Assembly (NCBI GenBank): GCA_005882995.1
Contig: VBCY01000158.1
Location: forward strand, 1-64,000
Reading direction: 5' to 3'
Source: Betaproteobacteria bacterium
GTDB lineage: Bacteria; Pseudomonadota; Gammaproteobacteria; Burkholderiales; Casimicrobiaceae
Length of the DNA: 64,000 nucleotides
Shown: piece by piece, positions 26,837 to 36,000 of the stretch
Position numbering within the stretch: the first letter of the stretch is position 1
Layout: each line of letters starts with the position of its first letter
Position numbers and translations under genes: made by a program
The notes under the pieces: model-generated
Told to the model about the DNA's origin: nothing
What the model saw: only the letters and a program-made list of their open reading frames with translations
The model's database searches: none

Positions 26837-27768
26837 CGACGTTGGCCCTCGGTCCGGCGCTCGGTGCAAAGACCAAGCGCTGCAATCTGTGGCGTGCAGG
26901 CACGGCCGGCCGCGTCATGGTTTGGCTGCGTGTCGCTCCCGGTTGCGGGTTGCGGTGCGATGCTCGTTGGGTTTCCAGAACTTGGTGACGCGGGCGCCGC
27001 AGAGAAGTCGGCGGAGGTATCTCGAGGAGGAGCTGTCGTACCGGTCGGTCCCGCGGCGCCCCGCTCCGGCGCCGCAATGGCTTCTGCGGCTACGGTTGCC
27101 GCTATCTTGGCTGCGGGCACGGACACAGTTTCATTAGCCGCCTGAGCGGACGCGGCGACAGGTTGGTCCGCAGGGCCATCGTGATTTGTACGCGCGTCCT
27201 GCTCGGATTTCGCGGTCGCGTCGTCGCCATCGTCGGGATGGTGATAGGCAAGGTAGCTCGCCGTCGCCACACCCGCGACCAATAACATCGGCAGCGCCAC
27301 GCGCGTGACAAGAAAACGCCAGGAAATCCTGCGCGAGCGGGCGGGATGCTGACCGATGCGATTCGGCGAAGACAGAAGTGGCGTCACGCCTCGCCCGAGT
27401 GAGCGTTCGTGCGCGAAGAATTCAACCAGATTAGTGACGACTTGCGTTGCGTCCCGGTGCGGCGGCCGCTGGAAGGTATTCACCTCCTCTGCGGTGGCGC
27501 CCTGCACCGACTGCCTTTCAGGCTCGAAGCCAATGATGGGGACAAAGCCCGCGGCCGATTCGAGCTCTACGGACTCTGCCGGAACCTCGGTGCTCTTCGC
27601 TTCGACCGGAAGATCCGCACCGCACTTGTAGCAATTTAGAGCCGAGCGATCGTTCACCGCATCGCACTGCTGACACGGTTTAAGGTGCAACGGTGCAGCG
27701 CATTCGTTGCAGTATTTGGCGCCAATAGGGTTACTGTGCTGGCAGAAAATGCATTTGGAACTGGACAT
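26833..27768 (-). CDS. zinc-ribbon membrane protein, paralogue 2
   Basis: 311 residues. The N-terminus C-I-F-C-x12-C-N-E-C, then H-L-K-P-C-Q-Q-C and C-Y-K-C, is nearly the same as paralogue 1 at 23245-24225 (shared N-P-x-x-A-K-Y-C-N-E-C and P-L-H-L-K-P-C). One membrane segment lies near residues 150-170 and an Ala/Thr/Pro-rich tail follows, ending in C-T-P-Q-I-A-A-L-G-L-C. The tail thus differs from paralogue 1, which ends in lysines. ATG at 27768 starts the ribbon. Its stop overlaps the start of the decayed secreted gene. Function unknown. Confidence 0.75.
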   Translation of the reverse strand: MSSSKCIFCQHSNPIGAKYCNECAAPLHLKPCQQCDAVNDRSALNCYKCGADLPVEAKSTEVPAESVELESAAGFVPIIGFEPERQSVQGATAEEVNTFQRPPHRDATQVVTNLVEFFAHERSLGRGVTPLLSSPNRIGQHPARSRRISWRFLVTRVALPMLLVAGVATASYLAYHHPDDGDDATAKSEQDARTNHDGPADQPVAASAQAANETVSVPAAKIAATVAAEAIAAPERGAAGPTGTTAPPRDTSADFSAAPASPSSGNPTSIAPQPATGSDTQPNHDAAGRACTPQIAALGLCTERRTEGQRR

Positions 27769-28006
27769 GAGATGAAGCCGTAAAACTGCGAATTGCGGCG
27801 GAGAGGTTGCGCGCGAAATTAGCCGCGAAACGCAACAAGAGCTAATTCTATCAGCTGCACCAGCATGCGAACGAGATAAATCGTGCGGAGGCGTATGGGC
27901 TACAGTGATGGGGACAAACTCCTGCAGCTTTACGCGCCCTTGGCGCTCGGATAACCCCGACAAAGGTGTGGTTCTCCACTCCCGGGCCGTGAGGTGTCGT
28001 GCACAG

Positions 28007-29641
28007 CTAACTCCTTTTGTTCCGCCAGACGTTGATAAGCGATCGCAGCTTCTCCGAAGTGCGAAGCCGCTCGTCAGACACGGCGTCGAGGAAGTCGGCG
28101 AGCGCCTTGGACTTCGTCAGCATGTAGAACAGGATTGCAGTGACGCCTCCGGTCACGGCCGCCAGGACAAAGAATTGCAGGGCCAGAGGTATCTCGGCGA
28201 ATGCGAACAGGTTCATGCCAAAGAAACCGGTGACAACGCTGCCTATCATTCCGAAAACCGTGACCACCGTCAGCCGGACGACGGTGTTGGCCTGTCGTCG
28301 CAATGTATCGGTTTCGAGATACTGCGCCATGTCCTCGATTTCGTGGCGCACTTCGACGTACAGCGGATCCGTGCCGAGATAGGAGGACGTCATCCGGTAG
28401 ATCTCCTTCGCCTGCGGCTGATCGGACACCTCGTGGAACCAGTAGCGATGCGTGAATCGCAGAAAGATCTCCAGCAGTTGCCGGATGGTGCGCTTGAATC
28501 GGCGCACCGAATCGGGATCCTCGATCACAAGCTTGTTCAGCGCACTGACCATCCGGTCGGAGAGCATCAACAGCGTCGCTTTGTGGATGTGGGGAATCAG
28601 GAACAGCACGAAATACTGGTGACGAAACTGAGCGAGCAGACCCGCGTCGTGATCGACAAAGAATGGATCATTCGCATCGCCGATCATGACAAAGCCGTGC
28701 CCGCATGACATGAAACGGGTGCCTGGACGCCCGCTCCGCTCTTCGTTCCAGAATTGATCGTAGCAATAGCGGTCTTCGAAATTGCGCATGTAGCGCTCGG
28801 AATACGGCAGCACGCTCGATTCGCCCGGGCCGGTCACCAGCCCAAGCCGCACAAAATCCGCCCGGGTAAGAGCGCGCGCATCATCCATCGCGAGATAAGC
28901 CATCAACGGCATGCGGGCGTATTCGATCTGCCGGTAGCGGATCAGGCCTTTTTCCTCCGAGTAGTCCGGGACGAGCGGACGCAGGAGGCAAGTCCAGAGA
29001 CTCGAGAAAAAAGGCGCTCGATGCCGGTCTACGAATTCCAGGTATTTTTGCCGCTCCTCGTAGTCAGAGACCGCGAGCACGGAGCCGTCTGCGCCGAGCC
29101 ACTCCGCAAGAACGACACAATGCCCGCCTCTTCCGCCCTTCGCCCAATAGGTGGGATAAGCGCGGCCGAAGCGATACATCGCCTCCTCGGCCCGGGTCAA
29201 ACTCAAGTCGTCGGCGAAGATCTCGATGACCAGCAGGATAACGTCGATATCGTAGAGAAAGCACAGGTCGACATGGTCTACGTTGAACGTCTCGGGATCC
29301 GATGCCGGGCCCGGAAAGGTCATGCGAACCCGGGCGATGTCGCTGCGACGGAAGACTCGAAGAGGTGATTCGGCGCCGCGTGCAGTAGCGCCGCGACCGA
29401 GACCTTCACCGTAGAGAAAGCGCCGGACATAGGGCAGGAATGTCACGAACTCGCTGTAGTAGCGTTCCTGCAGGTTCTCCGACCTGCCGTCAAACTTGTC
29501 TTTGAGCTCTCGCCAGGAGTGCTCGTCCTGCGACGCCCGGAGAATGTCCCACGGTTCCTGAATCTGCGACTCTTCGCGGATCGGCATCACCTGCAAAGGC
29601 CAGATGAGCACCTGCCTGAAATGGCGAACGAGCTGCGGCAT
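28007..29641 (-). CDS. CorA-like membrane protein with long N-terminal domain
   Basis: 544 residues. A long cytoplasmic region is followed near the C-terminus by two membrane segments. The first ends in F-F-G-M-N-L-F, a CorA-type G-M-N signature. The stretch R-R-Q-A-N-T-V-V-R-L-T just before it is also typical. The N-terminal 400 residues are larger than in CorA proper and resemble uncharacterised CorA-superfamily members. ATG at 29641 has GAGGGGA upstream. It lies 149 bases downstream of the FAD-enzyme gene, so it may be the third gene of that operon. Substrate ion unknown. Confidence 0.8.
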   Translation of the reverse strand: MPQLVRHFRQVLIWPLQVMPIREESQIQEPWDILRASQDEHSWRELKDKFDGRSENLQERYYSEFVTFLPYVRRFLYGEGLGRGATARGAESPLRVFRRSDIARVRMTFPGPASDPETFNVDHVDLCFLYDIDVILLVIEIFADDLSLTRAEEAMYRFGRAYPTYWAKGGRGGHCVVLAEWLGADGSVLAVSDYEERQKYLEFVDRHRAPFFSSLWTCLLRPLVPDYSEEKGLIRYRQIEYARMPLMAYLAMDDARALTRADFVRLGLVTGPGESSVLPYSERYMRNFEDRYCYDQFWNEERSGRPGTRFMSCGHGFVMIGDANDPFFVDHDAGLLAQFRHQYFVLFLIPHIHKATLLMLSDRMVSALNKLVIEDPDSVRRFKRTIRQLLEIFLRFTHRYWFHEVSDQPQAKEIYRMTSSYLGTDPLYVEVRHEIEDMAQYLETDTLRRQANTVVRLTVVTVFGMIGSVVTGFFGMNLFAFAEIPLALQFFVLAAVTGGVTAILFYMLTKSKALADFLDAVSDERLRTSEKLRSLINVWRNKRS

Positions 29642-29790
29642 CGCATTCCCCTCGTTTAGCCTCGCACCGGCCTGGGTGTACGGTGATCGCCATGGTGGCC
29701 GGCGTTCGTTGCGGTCTGATCTTATCTCCGGCGGTGCGACGGCGCACGTCTGACCCCAAACTTGGTTTATGCGTTTTCGGGCAAGCTTCG

Positions 29791-31128
29791 CTACGCTCGC
29801 ATCACGCACTTCGCGTACAGATCGCCCAGCACACCGTTGGGATCGTACTTCCGCTTCAGTGCGTCATAGCTGCTTCGACTGTAGATCTCCCAGAACTCCT
29901 GCTCGGTGAAATATGAATCCGAGTAAAGCGACTTGATGCCGCCGAGCTCGCTCGCCTTGCGTTCGATCTTGCGATTGCAAAACCCATCCGGAAGTGGCTC
30001 GCGACTCGCGACCGCGTCCCAGAACCCGAAGTTGATGTAGATCGTGCCTTGAGTCAACGGATACAGCGGAAAGCGCGCGCCGGATTCGTCGGAGCGTATG
30101 GGACAGATCCATATGGGCAGTATGCCGACCTCGGCATGCAGAAACGAAAGAAACTCCGGCGCGTGCTCAATCGGGATGTCGATGTCCTGGATCACCGATT
30201 CCGTATGGACGCCGCGCAAGCGGTTCAAGGCACGGGTCACGCCCCACCGGGAATTCCAGCGCATGATGCGCTGATAGGTAATCGAATTGAGTCGCTCGCG
30301 GCCGAAGAGCCTGCGCAGAAGGGGATGCTGAGCGCCGATGTTTTTCGAGCACCAGAACCAATCGGTGTCCCAGCGCCATAGATAGTCGCGCGTGGTCAGA
30401 TAATCGGTCGGCCGCTTGCGAATGGATCGATAGTAGATGTTCTCAAAGGTGTAGTCGCTGGGGTAGGGAGCGACATCGGTAAAGCGTCCGCGAGAGAGAA
30501 AAATCTCGCCCGGCGCGAAGACCACGCCGTCGAGAAAATGGACGCCGCCCTCGGCGCACAAGCGGCCCACATCCGCGAAGCATGCCTGCGCAGTGGAATA
30601 GCGCACGTGATCGACGTGCACGAACTGCTTGACCGGCGTTGTTTTCGCCGTCAGCTTGAGCGCGTAGCCTAGCGTGCCGTAGGAATTGGGGAAACCGAAA
30701 AACAGGTCCCTGTGCTCGTTGTCCGCGTTGCAGCTGACGATGCGGCCATCGCCGGTAAGTACATCGATTTCGACGATAGCGTCGTGCACCAGCCCATGTC
30801 TGAACGAGGTCGCCTCGATGCCTACACCTGCATACGCGCCGCCCAGCGTGATCGATTTGAGCTGCGGCACGACCTGGGGCATCGTGCCGTGCGCGAGTGT
30901 CGCATCGGCGAGGTCGACGAAGGTCGTCATTCCCTCGGCTTCGACCAGACCGGCTGTCGCATCGACACGCAGAACCTGGTTGAAATGCTTGAGATCGACT
31001 CGCTCGCGTTCGCGCGGGGCGCGATCCCGAAAGAGGTTCGAAGTTTCCTTTGTCAACCCGAAGCCGACGCGCGGCGCGGCGGCCAGCTCGGCCAGCAGCC
31101 GGGCCTTCTTTTGTTCGTAACCGGTCAA
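29791..31128 (-). CDS. FAD-dependent reductase, BfaA/TmsA- and DHCR24-like
   Basis: 445 residues. The FAD_binding_4 fold is seen in V-G-F-G-L-T-K-E-T-S-N-L-F-R, L-K-S-I-T-L-G-G-A-Y-A-G-V-G-I-E and F-G-F-P-N-S-Y-G-T-L-G-Y. The rest resembles plant DWARF1/animal DHCR24 reductases. A TTG at 31128 overlaps the methyltransferase stop as TTGA, which decides the start; the frame upstream of it lies inside that gene. In actinobacteria and some proteobacteria, such an enzyme paired with a CFA-type methyltransferase makes 10-methyl fatty acids, reducing the methylene intermediate. That role is inferred here from pairing and family. Confidence 0.82.
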   Translation of the reverse strand: MTGYEQKKARLLAELAAAPRVGFGLTKETSNLFRDRAPRERERVDLKHFNQVLRVDATAGLVEAEGMTTFVDLADATLAHGTMPQVVPQLKSITLGGAYAGVGIEATSFRHGLVHDAIVEIDVLTGDGRIVSCNADNEHRDLFFGFPNSYGTLGYALKLTAKTTPVKQFVHVDHVRYSTAQACFADVGRLCAEGGVHFLDGVVFAPGEIFLSRGRFTDVAPYPSDYTFENIYYRSIRKRPTDYLTTRDYLWRWDTDWFWCSKNIGAQHPLLRRLFGRERLNSITYQRIMRWNSRWGVTRALNRLRGVHTESVIQDIDIPIEHAPEFLSFLHAEVGILPIWICPIRSDESGARFPLYPLTQGTIYINFGFWDAVASREPLPDGFCNRKIERKASELGGIKSLYSDSYFTEQEFWEIYSRSSYDALKRKYDPNGVLGDLYAKCVMRA

Positions 31129-32468
31129 GCTTCGCCGCGGTAGAGAAAGGCGCGGCTCATCGGGTAGCCGCTGCTGATGTTGCCTTTGCTCACCAGGACC
31201 TGGAAGAGATGCGTGCGACCGTTCTTGGCGCGAAACATCTCGGCGCACGCCCAGAGATACGTGCGCCATTTGCGCCGGAAGCTTTCATCGAAGCGGGCAG
31301 GATCGAGCGCGTGGATCACATCCCAGTTGGCGTCGAAGCGCTCGCCCCACGCGTCGAGTGTGAGCGCGTAGTGCCGGCGCAGGTTCTCGACATCGAGCAC
31401 TTCCAGCCCGGAACGCTCCATAGCGTCGATGGCCTCCGCGAGGCTCGGGATCCAACCGCCGGGGAAGATGTGTTTGCGGATATAGAACTCGGTCTGGAAG
31501 CTGCCGACGTGACCGATGAAATGGATGACGCCGAGCCCGCCCGGCTTCAAGGTTTCGGCGTGCGCACGGACTACCTCTGCGAGCTTGTCGCGACCCGCAT
31601 GCTCGAGGGTGCCGATGGAGAGCATTTTGTCGTACTTGCCCGGAATCTCGCGGAAGTCGCACTCGATCACCTTGAGCTTGTCGCCAAGATCGCGTCGCGC
31701 AAGCTCGGCACGAAGCTCGTGCACCTGCTCGGTCGTGGTATTGATGCCCGTGCCCAGTGCGCCGTACTTGTGCCACGCGTGGAATAGCAGTCCTCCCCAA
31801 CCGCATCCCACGTCGACAAAGGTCTCGCCTGCCTTGAGCTGCACCTTGCGGCAGACGTGATCCATTTTGTTCTTCTGCGCCTGCTCGATGGTCTTCGTTC
31901 CTTCCTTCCAGTAGGCGCAGGTGTACATCATGCCGACTCGATCCAGCCAGAGCTTGTAGAAAGGCTCGCCAAGTCCGTAGTGGTAGCGCGCGTTGGCTTT
32001 CGCCTGCGCGATCGATCGGTTGGAAAAGCGGAACTCGTGCCACCGATTGCGAATGCCGACCAGCGCATTCGGGTCGTCGTCGAAGGCTGCTTCGAATGCC
32101 GCGCGCGCGGCGAGCTGCAGATTGCCTTCGATGTCGACGCTGCCGTCGAAATAAGATTCGAGCAGCCCGATGTGCCCGAAGAGCGCCACGCGGCGCTCGG
32201 CGCCCGCGGTGTTGAAGCGAAGCGTGAATGCCGGCTCGAGGTAAGGACGATTGCGGTACGTCGAGCCATTGGCGAAAACGACCGCGAACGAAAGCTCCGT
32301 GGCGTTTCCGATAGCTGCGAGCCGCCGGCCGACCATTCCGCCGGGCGCGGTCGGCTCGCTATCAGACCTCTGGTAAGGCGGTGCGAGCAGGCCGCCCATG
32401 TGATTGAGCCGGCCCGCTTCGGCACGATCTCGCTGCTGTTGTCTCTGTCGCTGGGACGTCATTGCCAT
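31125..32468 (-). CDS. CFA-type fatty acid methyltransferase (BfaB/TmsB-like)
   Basis: 447 residues. A long N-terminal lipid-binding region is followed by a class I SAM fold with V-D-V-G-C-G-W-G-G-L, I-E-C-D-F-R-E and M-L-S-I-G-T-L-E-H-A-G, matching cyclopropane fatty acyl phospholipid synthase. It should transfer a methylene or methyl group from SAM to a cis double bond in membrane phospholipids. The downstream FAD reductase starts within its stop codon. This gene order is that of 10-methyl fatty acid operons rather than a lone cfa gene, though plain cyclopropanation cannot be excluded. Confidence 0.86.
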   Translation of the reverse strand: MAMTSQRQRQQQRDRAEAGRLNHMGGLLAPPYQRSDSEPTAPGGMVGRRLAAIGNATELSFAVVFANGSTYRNRPYLEPAFTLRFNTAGAERRVALFGHIGLLESYFDGSVDIEGNLQLAARAAFEAAFDDDPNALVGIRNRWHEFRFSNRSIAQAKANARYHYGLGEPFYKLWLDRVGMMYTCAYWKEGTKTIEQAQKNKMDHVCRKVQLKAGETFVDVGCGWGGLLFHAWHKYGALGTGINTTTEQVHELRAELARRDLGDKLKVIECDFREIPGKYDKMLSIGTLEHAGRDKLAEVVRAHAETLKPGGLGVIHFIGHVGSFQTEFYIRKHIFPGGWIPSLAEAIDAMERSGLEVLDVENLRRHYALTLDAWGERFDANWDVIHALDPARFDESFRRKWRTYLWACAEMFRAKNGRTHLFQVLVSKGNISSGYPMSRAFLYRGEA

Positions 32469-32860
32469 TTTTGCATTTTTGTTTTGCTTAGGGGTGACGA
32501 CGCCGTGCTCGCCGATGAATCAGGGTTGCCCTTCCCTTGGCGGACCCAATATATCGCACAGACACTGCCTCAAGTCGAGGGTTCCGGCTCAAGGAGTCGG
32601 GCTGAAGACTCCCGTGCAGAAGCTGCAAAAGCCCCAATCACCGGGGAGCGCCGCGTCGTATCGACGCCCTTCTGTGCCACGGCGCCGTCGCGGAAGATCG
32701 ACGATATGTCCGTTCCGATACTTGCTTTACGCGTATAAAGCTGGGCGCTGTGGACAACAGTGGGAATTGCCGGTGGATGTTCCGTGCACAGTATGGAATC
32801 GGGGCCCTACCGGGCTGATTTCCGAGGGCTTTTCAACGGCTCTTTCTGTGCACTAAAAAG
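32469..32860. other. non-coding interval between methyltransferase gene and nrd promoter
   Basis: About 390 bases between divergent genes. The base composition is lower in GC than the flanking genes. It must contain the promoter of the leftward fatty acid genes. I see no open frame with coding character and no RNA gene. A short GTGC-GCAC dyad at about 32847-32862 is the only small structure noticed. Confidence 0.5.
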
Positions 32861-32863
32861 CAC

Positions 32864-32892
32864 TTGCATCGCCGCTTGCGAGCTACTATGAT
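32864..32892 (+). promoter_or_regulatory. sigma-70 promoter of nrdA
   Basis: A -35 element TTGCAT at 32864-32869 and a -10 element TATGAT at 32887-32892 are separated by exactly 17 bases. The -10 sits inside the upstream NrdR box, the usual arrangement for NrdR repression. The nrdA start is about 200 bases downstream, leaving a long 5' leader. Confidence 0.72.
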
Positions 32893-32929
32893 TAGTTCTG
32901 ATTCAGCGCTTGAACACAAGATATAGTGG
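32883..32929. promoter_or_regulatory. paired NrdR boxes
   Basis: Box 2 at 32914-32929 (ACACAAGATATAGTGG) matches 14 of 16 positions of the NrdR consensus acaCwATATATwGtgt. Box 1 at 32883-32898 is weaker (about 10 of 16). Their starts are exactly 31 bases apart, the spacing expected for cooperative NrdR binding on one helix face. This supports ATP/dATP-dependent repression of nrdA by NrdR, which is not encoded in this window. Confidence 0.72.
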
Positions 32930-33097
32930 GTTTTGATTCATAAGGGATTTCCGGGAGCCATGCCGGAACGCCTCGGGAGAGCTTTCTTTTCTCCGAGGCC
33001 GGCAGTCCGGAAATCGCGCCGAGTATGGAATTGCGCAAAGCAGCCGCTCGGCGCGGATAGCGACCAAGAACATAAGATTTTGTCAGGAGAGCAAACC

Positions 33098-36000
33098 ATG
33101 CAACTTAACAGCCCCGCCCCCATTCCGTCCCCGGCAACACCGCAAAACATGATGGCGGGCGAGGCGGGAGCGCCCTTGTCGGCGAACACCGATCCCCGCC
33201 TCGCGCAATACAAGGTGATCCGCCGCAATGGCGCCGTGGTCGGTTTCGAGCCCTCGAAGATCGCGATCGCCGTCACCAAGGCGTTCCTTGCCGTCAACGG
33301 CGGCCAGAGCGCTGCGTCGGCGCGCGTGCGTGAGCTTACCGCGCGTCTCACCGACGCGGTAGTCGCCGCGCTGATGCGGCGCAAACCCGAGGGTGGTGCG
33401 ATCCACATCGAGGAGATCCAGGACCAGGTCGAACTTGCGCTGATGCGCGGTGGCGAGCATGAAGTCGCGCGCGCGTACGTGCTCTACCGCGAAAAGCGAG
33501 CGCAGGAGCGCGCGTTGGAGAAGCAGAAGAACGCCAAGGGCGATAGCGCAGCGATCAATGTCGTCGACAACGGCGTCAAGCGGCCGCTCGATCTCGGGCG
33601 GCTCACCGAACTGGTCAAGGCCTCGTGCGAGGGCCTGCCCGATGTCGACCCCGAGCGCATTCTCAAGGCGACGCTCAAGGACTTGTACGAGGGCGTGGCG
33701 ATGGAGGAAGTTCGCAAGTGCAGCGTGCTCGCCGCGCGCACGCTGATCGAAAAGGATCCGGCGTACAGCTTTGTCACCGCGCGCCTGCTGCTCGACGCGC
33801 TGCGTTTCGAGGCGCTGGGCGAAGAAGCCACGCAAGCCGACATGGCGACCCGGTACGCGGAGTACTTCCCGCGCTTCGTCAAGCACGGCATCAAGATCGG
33901 GCTCCTGAACGAGACGCTGGCGCAGTATGACTTGAAGGTTCTGGGCGCAGCGCTCGTATCGCAGCGCGACCTGCAGTTCGGCTACCTCGGTCTGCAGACA
34001 CTCTACGATCGCTACTTCCTGGTCGACCAGTACGTCGGCGGACGCCGCTTCGAGCTACCGCAGGCATTCTTCATGCGCGTCGCGATGGGCCTGGCACTGA
34101 ACGAAGTCGAGCGCGAGGCGCGCGCGATCGAGTTCTACAACGTGCTTTCGACCTTCGACTTCATGTCGAGCACGCCTACCCTGTTCAACTCCGGCACGCA
34201 TCGTTCGCAGCTTTCGTCGTGCTACCTCACCACGGTTGCCGACGACCTCGACGGCATCTATGAAGCGATCAAGGAAAATGCGCTTCTGTCCAAGTTCGCC
34301 GGCGGCCTGGGCAACGACTGGACCAACGTGCGCGCACTTGGCAGCCATATCAAGGGCACCAACGGTCGCTCGCAAGGCGTCGTGCCGTTCCTGAAAGTGG
34401 TGAACGACACCGCGGTCGCAGTGAACCAGTGCTTTGCGCCGGAGACGCCGGTCTATACCGCGCGGGGCGTGCAACCGATCCGCGAAGTGCGCGTCGGCGA
34501 TCTGGTGCTGGGCAAGAGCGGAACCTACCGAGAGGTACTGGGCAAGCACGTCTACAACCAGCGCGGGCCGATGATGGAGATCGATATCAAGCATGCGCTG
34601 GAAACGCTCGAAGTCACCGACGGACATCCGTTCTGGGCAATCCGCGGCGTGCCCCGCGAGCAATCGGTCGAGCGCTCGCTCGATTGGCTCACCAGAGGCA
34701 AGGTCAAGGCGGAGTGGATCGAAGCAGGCAAGCTGGCGGTGGGTGATTACGTGGGCTTCACGATTCCCACCGAAGTCGTCGCGGTCGACGGCCTGACCGA
34801 GGATGATGCACAGCTCTACGGCATCCTGCTCGGCGACGGCCATCTGTCGAAGAACGGCCTGCAGTGGGGTGTGTCCGGCAATCCGGCCCGCGACGAGCAT
34901 CTCGAGTTCGGGTTCCACCTACGGGCAAGTGCACTGGGCCTCGGGTCGGGGCGTGGTCCGCGATGCGACAACCGGCCGCATCGCCGGCCCGGGCCCGGCG
35001 ACCCTGCCCTTCGTCTACGACGATCTGTACGACGACAGGCACCGCAAGCGCATCGCACCGCGACTTGCGCATCTTCCGAAGCCGCTCACGCTGGCGATGA
35101 TCCGCGGCCTGCTGGAAACGGACGGCGGAGTGTCCCGCGGCAAGGAGATCTATTTCACGTCGACGTCGCACCCGCTGGCCGAAGGATTGCGCTACCAGCT
35201 CTTGCGGCTGGGCGTGCCGACTAGCGGTCAGCGCCGCATGCGCACTAATGGGCATCGGGCGCGCCGCGGGGATGGCTCCGAGACGACATTCAGCGGCACG
35301 ACCGACGCCTACGATCTGCGCATCCCCGCGGTGCCAGAGATCGCCGCGCTGGTGAGTTGCAAGCCCATCGGCAAACGCAACTGGGTCACTCACGGCGGCA
35401 CGATATTCTCCCGCGTGCGCTCCATCGAACCGATGGTGATGCGCCCGATCGTGGTCGATCTCGAGGTCGATGCCGACGAGTCGTACATGACGGCGTCCGG
35501 ACTCGCGCACAACGGAGGCAAACGTAAGGGTGCGGTCTGCTCGTATCTCGAGACCTGGCATCTCGACATCGAGGAATTCCTCGAGCTGCGCAAGAACACC
35601 GGCGACGATCGCCGTCGCACTCACGACATGAACACAGCCAATTGGATTCCCGACCTGTTCATGAAGCGGGTGATGGAAGGCGGTGACTGGACGCTGTTCT
35701 CGCCATCGGACGTGCCCGATCTGCACGACAGATGGGGTCGCAGGTTCGAGGAAGCGTATACACGCTACGAGGAGCAGGCGGCGCGCGGGGAACTGAAGCT
35801 GTTCAAGAAGATCCCCGCAGTGCAACTCTGGCGCAAGATGCTTTCCATGCTTTTCGAAACCGGACATCCGTGGATCACCTTCAAGGACGCGTGCAATGTG
35901 CGCTCGCCGCAGTCGCACGTCGGCACCGTGCACAGCTCCAACCTGTGCACCGAGATCACGCTCAATACCAGCGACAGCGAGATCGCGGTGTGCAACCTGG

